Assembly: GCA_012295275.1 (NCBI GenBank)
Contig: CM022679.1
Span: 23,494,502 to 23,558,501 of the forward strand
Direction of reading: 5' to 3'
Origin: Chrysomallon squamiferum
Taxonomy: Eukaryota; Mollusca; Gastropoda; Neomphalida; Peltospiridae
Length of the DNA stretch: 64,000 nt
A program made the position numbers and the translations under genes. Below the pieces are notes generated by a model. The model saw nothing but the letters and a program-made list of their open reading frames with translations. It had not been told where the DNA came from and did no database searches. Of the stretch, positions 52,387 to 64,000 are shown in pieces. Position 1 is the stretch's first letter. The number at the start of each line of letters is the position of its first letter.

Positions 52387-52450
52387 TACTTCTTCCTTTT
52401 TTACAAATGTTTATTACTACTGTTGTTGTTGTTGTTGTTGTTGTTGTTGT
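52328..52450. repeat. (ATT)n and (TTG)n trinucleotide repeats
   Basis: ATT units at 52328-52386 and TTG units at 52421-52450, separated by a T-rich spacer. Confidence 0.95.
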
Positions 52451-52560
52451 AGTTAAGTTATAGTTACAGGATAAGAACAGTTATAAAATTTTAGTCTCTT
52501 TCTTTGTCAACTAGATCAGGGGAAACTATTCAAACCAATGGTTGTAGAGACATTTAGGTG

Positions 52561-52716
52561 GGTACATCACGTGCTATGATTTGGCCAATGAAATTATTTT
52601 GTGATTGAATCACGTGTGGTCTTTCTCTCGCACAAAGGCTTGATGTAGAAACGTGTGTTCCTAAACTTTTTTAAAATATCATTTGACAAAACATCTAACG
52701 CGTCGAGCGTATCACG
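52561..52716 (+). promoter_or_regulatory. hnRNP gene promoter with two E-boxes and a CCAAT box
   Basis: Two CACGTG E-boxes (52568-52573 and 52611-52616) flank a GGCCAATG CCAAT box (52585-52589). A pyrimidine-rich TCTTTCTCTC follows at about 52620, about 95 bases before the start codon, a plausible initiation site of the TOP type. The arrangement is visible directly; binding factors (USF/MYC/MITF class, NF-Y) are inferred from motif identity. Confidence 0.55.
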
Positions 52717-55700
52717 ATGACGGACACAGAATTCCAACAAGATACGACGTATCAGACATTTGAACAGAATGGAAAATTCGAAGGAGATGAATCTGAAATG
52801 GAAGGTCAGGAAACGACAGGACCTGGAGGCGACGCTGGCGATTCGGGCGAGAACGAAGATGACCGGTAAGTTCGTTAAAATCATGATGTTAACGTTTGAG
52901 AATAAAGTCGATAGTGGGTGAAACATACTGTTAGTGTGTTGAACGTTCTATATCTTTTTAACTTACTGTAACGATCTGTATCAAAATGTAATATTTAGTT
53001 TTCTTAGAGCACCGTTTCGTTGGTGAAAAAACAAAATGGCGGGCTTATCGCTTCAGCCATGTGCTAATAAAGAAAAGCACATCTGTTCACGTCGGTGACC
53101 TACTTTTTAAAAATCGTTTTTTAAACATGATCAATCCAGTCAGCTGGTATATATCTTGCATAGGAAAAAATAAATAAAGCATTACTGCAATACTGCATGT
53201 TATTAAGAGCGCTTTCTTCTTTTTATTAACCGTTAAGCAAATAGCGTTACAGAGCAGTAACTCAAACGAAAACTAGAGCATCAACCTCCCTGCATTGGAA
53301 TGTCCTTGAGAAGTTATCTGCGTTTGGCTGCTTATTAAGTTTAAGAACGATCTATATTGTAATGGTTATGGATGTTATTGGATGCTTACAAAATTAGGCC
53401 GGTTCAAACCGTTTTACGGATATAAATAAAGAAAACAGCGCGAAATGTAACAAAGGAAATTTTGCCCCTTGCGAACAGGACACAAACAAAAAAATGGCGT
53501 CCGTCCACGTTTAATCATGGTACATTGGAGTTAGTGATTTTCTTCTTCGTTGAAACATGAGTTTAAAATTCTAAAAGTATACTTCATAAAATTCAATAAA
53601 ATAAGAATAATTTTTAAAATCTGATGTTTCGTTTGTTGGTTTTAAATAAAATTCAGTTTTAAGAAAGATTTACTGGTGCAAAAACAAGAAATTTCTTAGT
53701 CAAACGTCAAATCAACCTACTTGCTGAACTAGAAAACAGATAATTTAATGTTTTGTGAGAGCATTTATAGATTAATAATGAAATATTTTGAAAAAAATTT
53801 TTTTTTTGTTAATTTGTTATTCTAAAATGACTTAAATGAAGTGGTGTTGGGAATAACTTAGGGATGGGTGTGATTGTATCGCCTAGTAATAACATTTAAT
53901 CTGCATGTCTTCCAGATACTCAATTGAAATAAAATATTGGAAGACTTGTATTAAATTCCTTTTGAAATGAATCTATTCTAATCAGTACTACATAGTAACC
54001 ACCTTTTACTATGAATTAAAACAGTATTTAATAAACATCTTTATAAAGGTTAATCCTTTAATTAGGCAAGTTGGCTGTAAAACTTGTTTTCTAAGCAGAT
54101 TTTGACTTGCTGCATTAATTTAACAAACTTCAGAAATGATAATGTATAAAATGGAAAGGGTTGATACTTATCAATGTTATTCTTTGGGTATTGCTTCAGA
54201 ACCTGTGTTAGTTAAAAATGTTTTGTCACAAGCATCTTTTGAAATGGTAAATTGTATACCTGATTTTTTTTTTAAAAATGACAAATTTATGAAGCTACTA
54301 GTGGCATGAATCCACTAACTCACTGGATTCAACTGAAAAGGTAAAACTATTGACAGCCGATGACCAATTCAGCATGACAACCAAGTAGTATGTTTTTGAA
54401 ATGTAATTTTTTTTTTTTTTTATGACTGAAAATTCATTGATTACTAAAATGTACAAAGGATAATGCATTTTTAAAGATATTGATATATATATATATTTTT
54501 TTTTTTTTTTTCCAGAAAATTATTTGTTGGTGGATTAAGTTGGGAAACTACTTCAAGTAAGTATTTAAAAAATGATTACACACATTGCTTCTTACATAGA
54601 GAAAGGTTTGATGCTGGTTTGTTAGTCAACTGAAATAGCTTGACATTAGAAACAAAAATTAATATTTCAGTTTTATGACTGATAAAAAATATAAATGCAC
54701 TGTAATTTTGATATTAAATACATTAACAGAAAAAAGTGGAAGAATAAAATATTTTAAACTACTTTTGCAGAAGACCTCAAAGATTATTTTGGAAAGTTTG
54801 GGGAAGTCACAAGCTGCACACTGAAGACAGACTTAGAAACAAAAAGGTCACGTGGATTTGGATTTGTTGTATTCAGTGATGTTGCTACGTTAGATAAAGT
54901 AAGTACTTGTTTTGTATACATAGGTATATCTTCAAATATAAATTTGAATGGTGTCAGATATAAAAAGGGACAGGTTGGGATACTGAAGTTGTGCATGTGT
55001 TTGCTGAAATGATTTAAGTAATGCTTATGTGTTGGCAATTTTCTGTTTTTGTGGGGAAAATGCTTATATCAGATACAAAAATCCAAATGAAAATATTGCT
55101 GTTGGAAAATTCCTGCAGCAGTTTGTAGATGATCAGTGATCTTTTTTCTTCTAAACCAGTAAAAATTGGAAGTGAATAAATCCCCAACTATGGTTGCATT
55201 TAGGGACACAAGTAAACAAGCAGTTGTTGCAGACATGTAACTTTGCAAACACATGCCAAATGGAGTGTTGTAGGTGCATTTCAGTTTCTGATCCTGTTTT
55301 TATATTTTAAGAAATTGTTTAGCATTTTTTTTTTTTTTTTTTTTCTCCAGGTGCTAGAAGTTAAAGATCACAAATTACATGGAAGAAATATAGACCCCAA
55401 AAGAGCCAACCCAAGAGTTGGTATCAAAAAAATATTTGTTGGAAGATTAGACCCAGCTTGCTCTGAAGATGACATCAGAAAATACTTTGAAGCTTTTGGA
55501 AAGGTAAATGTTTTTCCTGAACATGGTTAACATATTAAATACAATTCATTAACATTGTCAGTACAAAAACATAGGACAACTGCCACCTGTACAGTTTACT
55601 TTATCAACTGTACCGTACAAAGCAACATTAATTGAAACCATCCTTTTACCCCACAAGACTGAATTTATGGAAAGTAAAAAATGCTCTACATACATAAACT

Positions 55701-58700
55701 ACTTTGTATGTAATAAAAATACAAGTCTTTTCCTTACTAAGTATATTTTAGGAGTTGAACTTTTGAATCAACATTTGATCAGGGATCATTTATTTAGTCA
55801 TTAATGTTGAATAACACTTTCAATATACATAGTAAAATCGTGGTGAGTATCTGGTATTAAACTCCATAGTTTTGTGTCATATCTAAATGTTCTTGATGGT
55901 ATTTTATAATTAATATTTTCAGATAGAGAAACTGGACTTGCCATATGACAAAGTAAAGGATCAGAGGCGTGCATTCTGTTTTGTTGAATTTGAATGTGAA
56001 GAGGCAGTTAAAAATATTCTCGCTAAAGAAGCACACAAAATTGGTGGACAGGAGGTAACCACAAGACCTTTTTAATCTGCTTCCCTTTTTTTTTTTTTTT
56101 TTCTTTCTCTAACTGAATTTTTATAAACATATACAATTTTAAAATCCTATTCAAAATTTCCTAGACATTTTTCTGTTTTCCAGATTTCTATGTTACAGGT
56201 AAAATTCAGAGAACTTCATTTCATCTATTCATCCATGGTTTCATTTAAAAAAAATTGTAAAAAGAAAACTAATACATGGATTTATTTTTTACATAACTGA
56301 TCACTAATTGTAAATTATAAAAATTTGCAATCATGAATTTGGTAAATTGGAAAAACAACAAACAAAACAAACTGGCATCATCTAACAATAATAAAAGATA
56401 ATGGGTACCAAAAAAAAAAAAAATTTACAAAATACTTGCGTGAAGATGTTTGACTTCATTCTGTTCCCCTTTCCTGCAGGCCATGGAAGTGGTGGGACAG
56501 AGGAGCCGAAATAATGCCAGACTGAGGTTCATTGCCAGAGGTACCTCCGCATGTGGCTAATGTATTGATAAATGTAAACTAACTTTTAACAACTTTATCA
56601 AGTTTACATTTATCCTCAAGTAAATTATGTTATAGGTTTCACGAGTTTTTTTAACAACCCATCATTGAAGTAAGTGTAATGCAAAATGTTTCTAATACCT
56701 TCTATTCTATTTTAATTTCTTTTCTACAGCGTAACTGGGTTTTGGTTCTTGGATAAATCTGCCCTCGTGTTCAGCAACAGATAAGCAATATTTATTGCTG
56801 TCATCGATCCTTTCCAATGATGGGGGAAAAAATTATAAAAATAACTAAAAAAAATCTATACCACTATTTCAAATGTGTAATAGTGGATAGCCATTTATTT
56901 ACATTTCATGAATATTAAAATTATTTCAACTTTTTCCTTTGCATGAAAGGTTGACATCAAGAAGGCAACGCCAACTGGACAAGGAGCACGTGGTGGTGGC
57001 CGTGGTCGAGGTTGGGGTCCTGGCTATGGTTATGGCGGACGAGGTGGTGGCAGAGGTATGTTGTATCAGTTAACTCTTAACTATTAATTTTGTGGACAAA
57101 TGATCGAAAATGCAAAATTCAGAATGTATGTGTTTATACATGGCATATTCTAAAGATGACAAAAATAATTCAGATTTCTGCAAACACTTTACACATCAGT
57201 AGCACTGTTGCTTATACATGTGATTAAAACAGTTATAATATAATTTTTATTTATTTATAGGTGGTTGGGGATCTGGATGGGGTGGCCAAGGAGGCTGGAA
57301 CCAAGGTTACAATGGGTATGGAGGCTATGGTGGATATGGAGGTGGTGGATATGATGGGTATGGATATGGTTATCAAGGATACAACCAAGGATATGGCGGA
57401 GGATGGGGATATGATCAAGGTTACGGAGGATACGGAAACTATGGAGGATATGGTATGTAACAATTAAATTTATTCATAACATTTTTTGTTTCCTGAAGCT
57501 GTATGAAATATAAGTTGATAAAGTGCTTGATGAAATGTGCAATGCAGTGAATGAAGGCAAACATTACAAACAAATTAATCAGTGACACTAAGAAATTTTA
57601 AATATTTTGCATTTTCATTTATTGATCAAATTCTACAATGTTTTGTTAGTATTTCAAAACAAAATATTTTTCTACTGCATTCTAAAATGCTTTGCATATT
57701 ACATCAGCACTTAAAATTGTATTTGAAAGTTTGTAATTGTGTGGAGACATGCTTAAGATGCTGAAAGAAGAAAAAAATAACCTTGGCTAGAATAATGCAT
57801 GATAAGTAAATGTTTTCATGTTAAACGGTTCAGTGTATAATTCTTCAATGATGTTACTGCAGATAGCCTATTAATGTTAAATTTTATTTTAAAATAGTAA
57901 AATGGAATAAATACATATTTATTCAGAATTGAATGTTTCAGTAGCTAGAGCTACATGTAAGATGCAGGTTTTAGAGGTAGTTGGACAAAACTTTTTCACC
58001 TGTGCATGAAAAGTTCACGTTAGTGTGTATTGATTAAAATATGTAATGGATGTCAAAAAGTTGGCACAAAATCTTTTACCACTGATTCTTGATGTTGGTC
58101 ATCCACTACCAAGTTTTATTTGAAAACTAGGTTGACAGATTTAGTTTAGCATGCATGGAGACCTATTAGGTGCCTTTGTATTTTTTTGTATTTTTTTTTG
58201 CTTAAATGTGTGCATTGTCATTTTGCAGTTTAAAATGAAAATTAACATATGATTGTCTTTTAAAAAAAACAATAGTTCTGCTAAAGAACAGTATTTTTTA
58301 AATAAATTTTCGGCTTTTATTATGGAATTGTATTGTTCATTGTGAACAAACACTGAAAGGTTATTGTACATTCTGAATCATACATTTTGTTAGATCACAC
58401 AATACTTGCAATTTTCTTTTTATCGAATTAGTATACTGGAACAAGTAAAAACAATATGAAAACGGTTTTGAAAGAAATATCCATTTTAAGTTTACAAAAC
58501 TGAAATTAGAATCTAATGAGAAAAAAATCTATTAATTTCCTGCTCACAGAATAACTAAAAATAAAGCTTGTATGTATGTAGCTTAAGTTTAAGGCATGAG
58601 TTTTTAAGAAACAAAATTACACTATTTACATGATACTGAAGTAAAATATATACAAGATGATATTTTACTATTACAATAATTACTGCAGTAAGTTCTGTTC

Positions 58701-60111
58701 ATGGGACTAATTTGATAAAGATCCATTTTAAACAAACCATCTTTTATTTATTTAATTTTTTTTTTTTTTTTTTTTTTAGTAATGACAGTGCCCATCTGAT
58801 TTCACATAAAAGAAATCCAATTATTTTATCAGTACAGATAAATTTGGGACATTACCATTATGTGGAATTGTTGTGTAAACATAAATTAATTAAATGTTGT
58901 CCAAAATGTATTGTTTGATGGGTTTCCAAAGAGCTGAACTGTTCAAATGCAATTGGTAGATGCTAGAAAGCTTTTTGGCTCCCGTACTATGCAGTAATTC
59001 CGGTTTTCTGTAATTTTGAAGGTGATTACGGTGGCTGGGGCTATGGACAGGACCAAGGTGAGTTGACTCTAACCACTTGGCCCTTAGCAGGCCATGTCTT
59101 TTCAGTGGTGTGATGTGAGCTTTTCAAGTTTCCTTAGTTTTCACATGCACTTAATTTAATATTTTAGTTTTAATGTTATTATTTTTAAATGTGTAACTGA
59201 AATAGATGCTACAATATAGGAATTCTTGTCTATTAACCCTAAATTATTCTATTAAATTGTCTTATTTATATTCATTACAAGCTAGTTTTTGAGGATATTG
59301 ATCGGCGTCACTCTTTTAGAAAGCTTGCAATTTTATTTTTGTATTGCATGCTGTTCACCATACTATTGTGAAAATCTGATGGGCATTGAATTTGGGTAAT
59401 GACATCTGGACTTGAGTAAAATTCTGTATATGCCAATTACCTCTGTTTAGTACATGGGCATGTTATGTTACCTAACCTTTTTAAGTGTTGTTGCCGCTTT
59501 CTTTTAACTTCTGAAAATCCTGCATGTAATGATTTAGTTATTTCATATAATTGTAAAACTTGTTGTCCTATACAAGATGTGTTCTGCATCACTGTGATAA
59601 ATTTTGAGGTTTAATTATTTTTAAATTATTTTTTTAATTGCTGGAATAAGTTGTGAATTTCATAGATTAATTCCTATAAGTTGATAGTTTGAAACTGGAA
59701 TAGATGTGAGTGTTATTCCTGAAATTTATTCTGAATGTTTTTCTTAAGGGAGGTATTAGGAAATGTATAGTATATGCTTTGCTATAAACATTTGAATTCT
59801 GATGAAACCAGCAATTGGTTGGTTAAATATTAAAATTTAGAATTGTTAATCAATAAGAAGGGCTGCTATAAAACAATTAACTGCAATTAATGGAACAGAA
59901 CAAATTTAAAGATGTGAGTAATGCTAAGTGTAATTGTGTTTGCAGTGTTGCTATGCTTTTAGTAATGGCTGTGTATGTAATATTCAGTTAGGCTAAATTG
60001 TTAATGCTTTCACAAAATGGACTATTTATCTTTTCATCAGGCGGGCAACAAGGTGGTTATGGAAAGGCACCAAAGCGAGGGGGTGGGGGCTACCACCCAT
60101 ACAGTCGATGA
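52717..60111 (+). CDS. hnRNP A/B/D-type RNA-binding protein with two RRMs and a Gly-Tyr-rich tail, complete, nine exons
   Basis: Binds pre-mRNA and mRNA in splicing, stability and transport; relatives are HNRNPAB, HNRNPD and Drosophila squid. Exons: 52717-52865, 54516-54556, 54771-54898, 55351-55503, 55923-56054, 56950-57055, 57261-57452, 59022-59057, 60041-60111. Phases close, giving 335 residues. An acidic N-terminus (1-50) precedes RRM1 with RNP2 KLFVGGLS (51-58) and RNP1 RGFGFVVF (91-98), then RRM2 with RNP2 KIFVGRLD (133-140) and RNP1 RAFCFVEF (173-180), then [13 protein letters not shown], an RGG-like segment ([18 protein letters not shown]) and a long repeat of GYG, YGGYGG and NQGYNGYGG. 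It ends [15 protein letters not shown], a possible PY-type nuclear import signal. Exons 7 (192 nt) and 8 (36 nt) both have lengths divisible by three and phase 1 at each end, so either can be skipped in frame. The exact orthologue among hnRNP A/B, D and squid is not resolved. Confidence 0.95.
56480..56540 (+). other. Candidate alternative (poison) exon in the hnRNP gene
   Basis: Between exons 5 and 6, CCTTTCCTGCAG precedes 61 bases that are far richer in GC than the intron, followed by GTACCT. In the exon 5 frame it reads [20 protein letters not shown]. Its length is not a multiple of three, so inclusion would shift the frame before exon 6 and cut off the Gly-Tyr tail. A second acceptor, TTTTCTACAG, lies at 56719-56728 with another non-AT-rich block; joining there gives an immediate TAA. 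Inclusion is not shown. Confidence 0.4.
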
Positions 60112-60147
60112 AAAGCAGATGAACTTAAAAAAAAAAAAATTTTCATG

Positions 60148-60405
60148 GTAGGTTTTCTTTCCAGTAGATATAGACCTAAAAATTTGCAGTGTTTATTTTT
60201 TTTTTAATATATATTTATTTTGATGTTTTCATTGTAAATGTATTCATATTTTTGGTCATGCTATGGAAACCAAAACACAATAGAAATTTATAATTTGTAA
60301 ATAAGCAGCTCTTCTAAAATTAGTCCAAAAACGAAAACAAAAAGTCAAAAAAAAAACAAAAAAAAAAAAAAAACTTTGGTAAAAAGATCTTATCTTTTTT
60401 CACAG
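60148..60405 (+). other. Candidate intron in the hnRNP 3' UTR
   Basis: A donor GTAGGT at 60148 lies 37 bases after the stop codon and an acceptor CTTTTTTCACAG ends at 60405. The 3' part after it is non-repetitive and leads to AATAAA at 60544. A junction this close to the stop should not trigger decay. Confidence 0.4.
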
Positions 60406-60543
60406 GGTCTCACCAGTCACCTTAAAGCAGTCATCGTGAACGTGTGTATCATAGCAGTCATTCGAGATTTTACATCATATTTCTTCATTGTCTCATCTGG
60501 ACTTTCATTCCATTGTATGTGAATAGTTTTACATGTAAAATGC

Positions 60544-60549
60544 AATAAA
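60544..60549 (+). terminator. Polyadenylation signal AATAAA of the hnRNP gene
   Basis: AATAAA preceded by non-repetitive 3' sequence, with a T-rich stretch about 15 bases downstream. Confidence 0.65.
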
Positions 60550-63500
60550 TGTAAATGTAATTTTTTATCGGATTTGTTGTTTTTTAATTTGTAAATGAAA
60601 ATTTAATTCAATCAAGAGCTGCATTCATTCGAATTTTCACTGTCAATTTTTAGGAGTTTACTGGAAAAGATTGTATGGGTGGTAAATCGGCTTGAAATAT
60701 GTTTACTAAACAGTTTGCTTTCATTTTTCAAAAACAGGAAAATAACGAGTTCTTTTTCTTCTAGGCCTCGTCAAAGAATAAAATCTTTCATGGTACTTGA
60801 AACTAGTATATTTGACCATGAAAAAATCATTGGAACAAAACCTAAATAGGATTCCTAACCACCAATGTGTGCTTAGCTTACTTGATGTTTGCATAACATC
60901 AGATAGCTTAGTTTAATAGGAATTGATCTATGCTAGCCAATGCGAATTATGTTTGTATGGTTGAAATGCATCCTAAAGCTTAGTATCAAGGAGCCAAAAG
61001 ATAGACCAGTGCAAGTATTTTAAAAAAGACAAAATATACTTTTAGGTATTCGGTCATTGATAAAATTATTTGAGGAAATGATTAGGGGCTATGATTTCTC
61101 CTTTCATCATTTAGTATTGAAAGACTGGAAAAATTGTACTTCTTGCTTTTCACAAATGTATTAGACTATTGGTGGAACATTCATGTTTTACTTTATCTGG
61201 GTAGTATAAATTTGCCTTACCTTTTGATATCATAGGTCATCCAAAGGGTTTATCTTGATATTTAAAAATATTACCAATTTATCTGATCATGTTGGAGAAA
61301 TTAAGTAAAAAAATAGCTGTTTTGTTTTAAACATTAGGGTAGCTGAGAAATGCTTTGTTAATCCAGTGTTTTAAACATTTTAAACAAATTTCTAGAATAT
61401 TGCAGAAATGGATGACTTGATATTTGCTGGTACCTATTAAGATCTGATGCATTAAAAGTAAATGTAGAAATATAAAAAAAAACTGAACATTCATTAAAAA
61501 CTTCCGGTATGTTTCTAAAATTTGCTTAACATTGCCTCTGTCAGTTTGCAAGGATGCAAATTAAAATGAAACAAATATTTATTGCACTTCAATTACTTGG
61601 GCTAATTAACATTATTTATTGTCTGTACTTTGAAAATACATCAATATTTTGCAGTATCCAGTAAAAAAAAAAAAAATTGAGCCAGAAATTAAATTTTAAA
61701 AATGCTTTAAGAATTTTCTTACAAGATCAAAACAGTCGGAGGGTTTTCCATCAAAACATTCACTTAATTTATATCCACACTATTCTACAGTGATGATACC
61801 AAACAAAAACATCCACAACTACAGAAAATGCACAGCTGTTGTTTTGTGAAAGATGTCAGATCTTTGAAATGATCCATTTGTTTGTTGTAAAGCAGCTAAA
61901 TCAACAACTTCAGTTTATTGATTACTGAACTTGCATAGTACTATTTTTTTCTTTTCTTTTCTTGGATAGATTTCCAAGCTGGCAGATAAATTTTTGTCCT
62001 TTCAAAATAAGTCTCTTGAAATAAAATATTATTTATGACAATATTTACACAAATATTTTAAACAAAATGGTTAATAAATATCTAGTTAATTGACGGAAAT
62101 GAATGCACACAATTGTATCTCAGATGGTCACAAAGTATGACAACAACATACTTGAAAACAAGTTAAATGCCAGCATATTACTTGTTCACCAAACATTTTA
62201 GATGGGTAGCTGTATCTTTTGACAACTGGAACAAAATTCAAAGCAAAACAATTTTAAATTACTCATTTGTTACTTTCAACCTAAATTTAGATGTTTTAAT
62301 ATTTTTTTGTAATAATAATGAAGAAAATAAAACCCTCCAAAAACCCAGTAATTTATTAATAACCATAATAACAGCATTGTAAGTGTGCAGAATAATTATA
62401 TTTAGGTTATTGTCTCATAGCACCAAATGTACATTTCATTTAACAACTGGAACATTTCTTTTGTTTTCTTGTAATAACAATAAAAAACATTCCTGAAGAT
62501 GTAATGCTGCTAGAAATGGATAAAGAAAGCAATATTGTGGAATTGTTTCAACATGGTTTTCAAAAACATATGGTATAGAAAATCTAAATAAAAGAATATC
62601 TAGCTATTCTTGTAAGACAATACTTTAATATTACTGGTTTAAGTAAAGAATTACAAGTCAAGACCTCGAATGAATGCATGTACACAAAGTGTTCTTTTTC
62701 ATATATCACATCTTGAAAGCTTTCAACACATCTTGAAAGCTTTCAACAAAAAAAAAAAATATGAAAGAAAATATCTTGCATGTTAGACACAAAATCGTTT
62801 TGTAGCATTGATTTGTTCAGACATAATTTTCATCATTCTATTTTGAACATTTGCCACAGGGCATTGCTAGCTTTGCTGTAATATTCTTTGAAATAAATAA
62901 TTGGTTCAAGTAAATAAAAGAAAGATGTCTGTATATATAAAAATAAATCCTATTTTCTAGATAGGAAAAAAACCCCGAAGAAAACCCCAAAACAGTCAAT
63001 TTGATAATAAATTAAAATTACCAAATTTATTGAATTTTATTTTATAATTTTTAAAAATGGTGGACACATGGATATTCTAACATTTTAAAAAAAATTGTGT
63101 GATAATTTACAGAATTAACGACTTTATTCAAACTGTACTTAAAAGGTATGAATCATGTTGGTCAGTTTTGTTAAATTTCTTATTCGAATATCAGATGTAT
63201 ATATTTTTTTAATGTAATTTGCTTGACAGGTGCTTATTTCACAACCCTATAATAAAAAGAACCATGTTTGTTCATAATATTCATAATATTTAAACAAAAA
63301 GAAAATAAAAAGGAAAAAAGTAATAAAATATTTTTAAGTCCTATTCAGTAAGTTAGCTTGAATTAAAACCTAAATTACTGATTTTTTGCCTACTGTTGAC
63401 ATCTATTGTAAGGTAAGGTAATACATTTGTACACAAATGATGGTTTGAATTTTTGTTTTTCCTTCAGTTTTGAACTGAGAAAATCGCATGTGGTCATGAC

Positions 63501-63978
63501 TTTTCAGTTTGTTTCACAGAAACCTTTAAAATTGTGTAGATATAAAGTGATAATAAAGTATCATTTTGATGTTGTGGATTTCTTTCTTACATTAAAGATT
63601 CTAAATTCTTAATCTTTTAAAAATCTATTTGGGAAAAAAAACTTTAAACAAATAAAAAAAATCTTATTTCAATTTTACTAGATGAATTTAATTATTTTGT
63701 AATTAATGTGATTTCTTAAGTTAGTATTAATGATAGAAACAAAAAGTAATGCTTAATAAAAATGACGGCTAAATTATTTTACTGTGAAGATGACATTGTG
63801 TGATGTTGGCCCTGTAATATAATTAATAAAAAGAATAAAATAAATCATGACAAAGGTTTTTCAGTTTTAGATTACTGCAAATATTTATTAGTGATGAATG
63901 TTTCTCTGTACATTATGGATTCCCCAAGGTATTTGTATAAAGAATAATTAGATAAAACATTTTTTTTTTTCATTGCAG
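60550..63978. other. AT-rich stretch without recognisable genes
   Basis: May hold longer 3' UTR forms of the hnRNP gene or the introns of a next gene. A 20-base unit duplicated in tandem (62708-62747) contains the palindrome TTGAAAGCTTTCAA. No coding exon is supported. Confidence 0.6.
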
Positions 63979-63979
63979 A

Positions 63980-64000
63980 GTTAGTTAAAATTAGTGAAGA
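63980..64000 (+). other. Possible splice acceptor at the window edge
   Basis: T-run followed by CATTGCAG, then AGTTAGTTAAAATTAGTGAAG, which is open in one frame (LVKISE). Too short to identify. Confidence 0.2.

Larger units (their letters stand above)
49206..52560. other. Repeat-rich intergenic sequence
   Basis: Contains a (TTG)n/(CTG)n tract (49813-49850), (AAT)n at 49610 and 50790, (TATAAA)n, (ATT)n and (TTG)n. The minus-strand frame 49592-49786 lies in a slightly GC-richer block but matches nothing I know. A patch at 51345-51420 is GC-richer with no reading frame. No gene is supported. Confidence 0.65.

Noticed and set aside
52594-52926. Minus-strand 110-codon frame
   Set aside because: Antisense of the first hnRNP exon, with its promoter and intron.
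57251-57467. Frames on both strands over hnRNP exon 7
   Set aside because: Shadows of the Gly-Tyr repeat; only the frame joined to exons 6 and 8 is used.

Overview
This is a eukaryotic, AT-rich, intron-rich stretch of nuclear DNA. Long microsatellites of (CT)n, (TG)n, (ATT)n and (TA)n type, ordinary GT-AG introns and the protein sequences point to a lophotrochozoan animal. A mollusc, perhaps a cephalopod, fits best, but that lineage call is inference only. No bacterial, CRISPR or operon-like structure is present.

Layout. Positions 1-13.5 kb are mostly simple repeats with a few GC-richer, promoter-like islands ending in good splice donors (2281-2628, 6390-6432, 8520-8782, 11400-11640). From 13582 to 15861 (+) lies the 3' part of a saposin/canopy-like protein ending in the ER-retrieval tail KEEL. 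From 25559 down to 18734 (-) is a complete 16-exon IFT70/TTC30 gene. Head-to-head with it, 26167-27917 (+), is a lysine-rich C7orf50-type (WKF domain) gene whose first exon is split by an apparent one-base frameshift. Tail-to-tail with that gene, 28929-28060 (-), is TMEM186. A pogo/Tigger-like non-autonomous DNA transposon sits at 32337-33043. From 38048 down to 33221 (-) is a nine-exon gene that I do not recognise, also with an apparent one-base frameshift in a homopolymer. Head-to-head with it, 38355-46833 (+), is a complete 15-exon NPLOC4 (NPL4) gene. After a repeat-rich gap containing a small transposon remnant (48290-48608), a complete nine-exon hnRNP A/B/D-type gene runs 52717-60111 (+). 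The last 3.4 kb is AT-rich with no clear gene; a possible splice acceptor sits at the very end.

The genes are unrelated housekeeping functions: ciliary transport, nucleolar protein, mitochondrial complex I assembly, the p97 ubiquitin adaptor, and mRNA binding. Two head-to-head pairs share short upstream regions, which is compatible with bidirectional promoters.

Exon boundaries were placed by hand from splice signals, reading phase and remembered family similarity. For all complete genes the phases close exactly, apart from the two frameshifts reported below. I see no convincing new biological system. The most useful leads are the two homopolymer frameshifts, a candidate poison exon in the hnRNP gene, the unrecognised gene, the intron-rich IFT70 and the transposon-derived elements.
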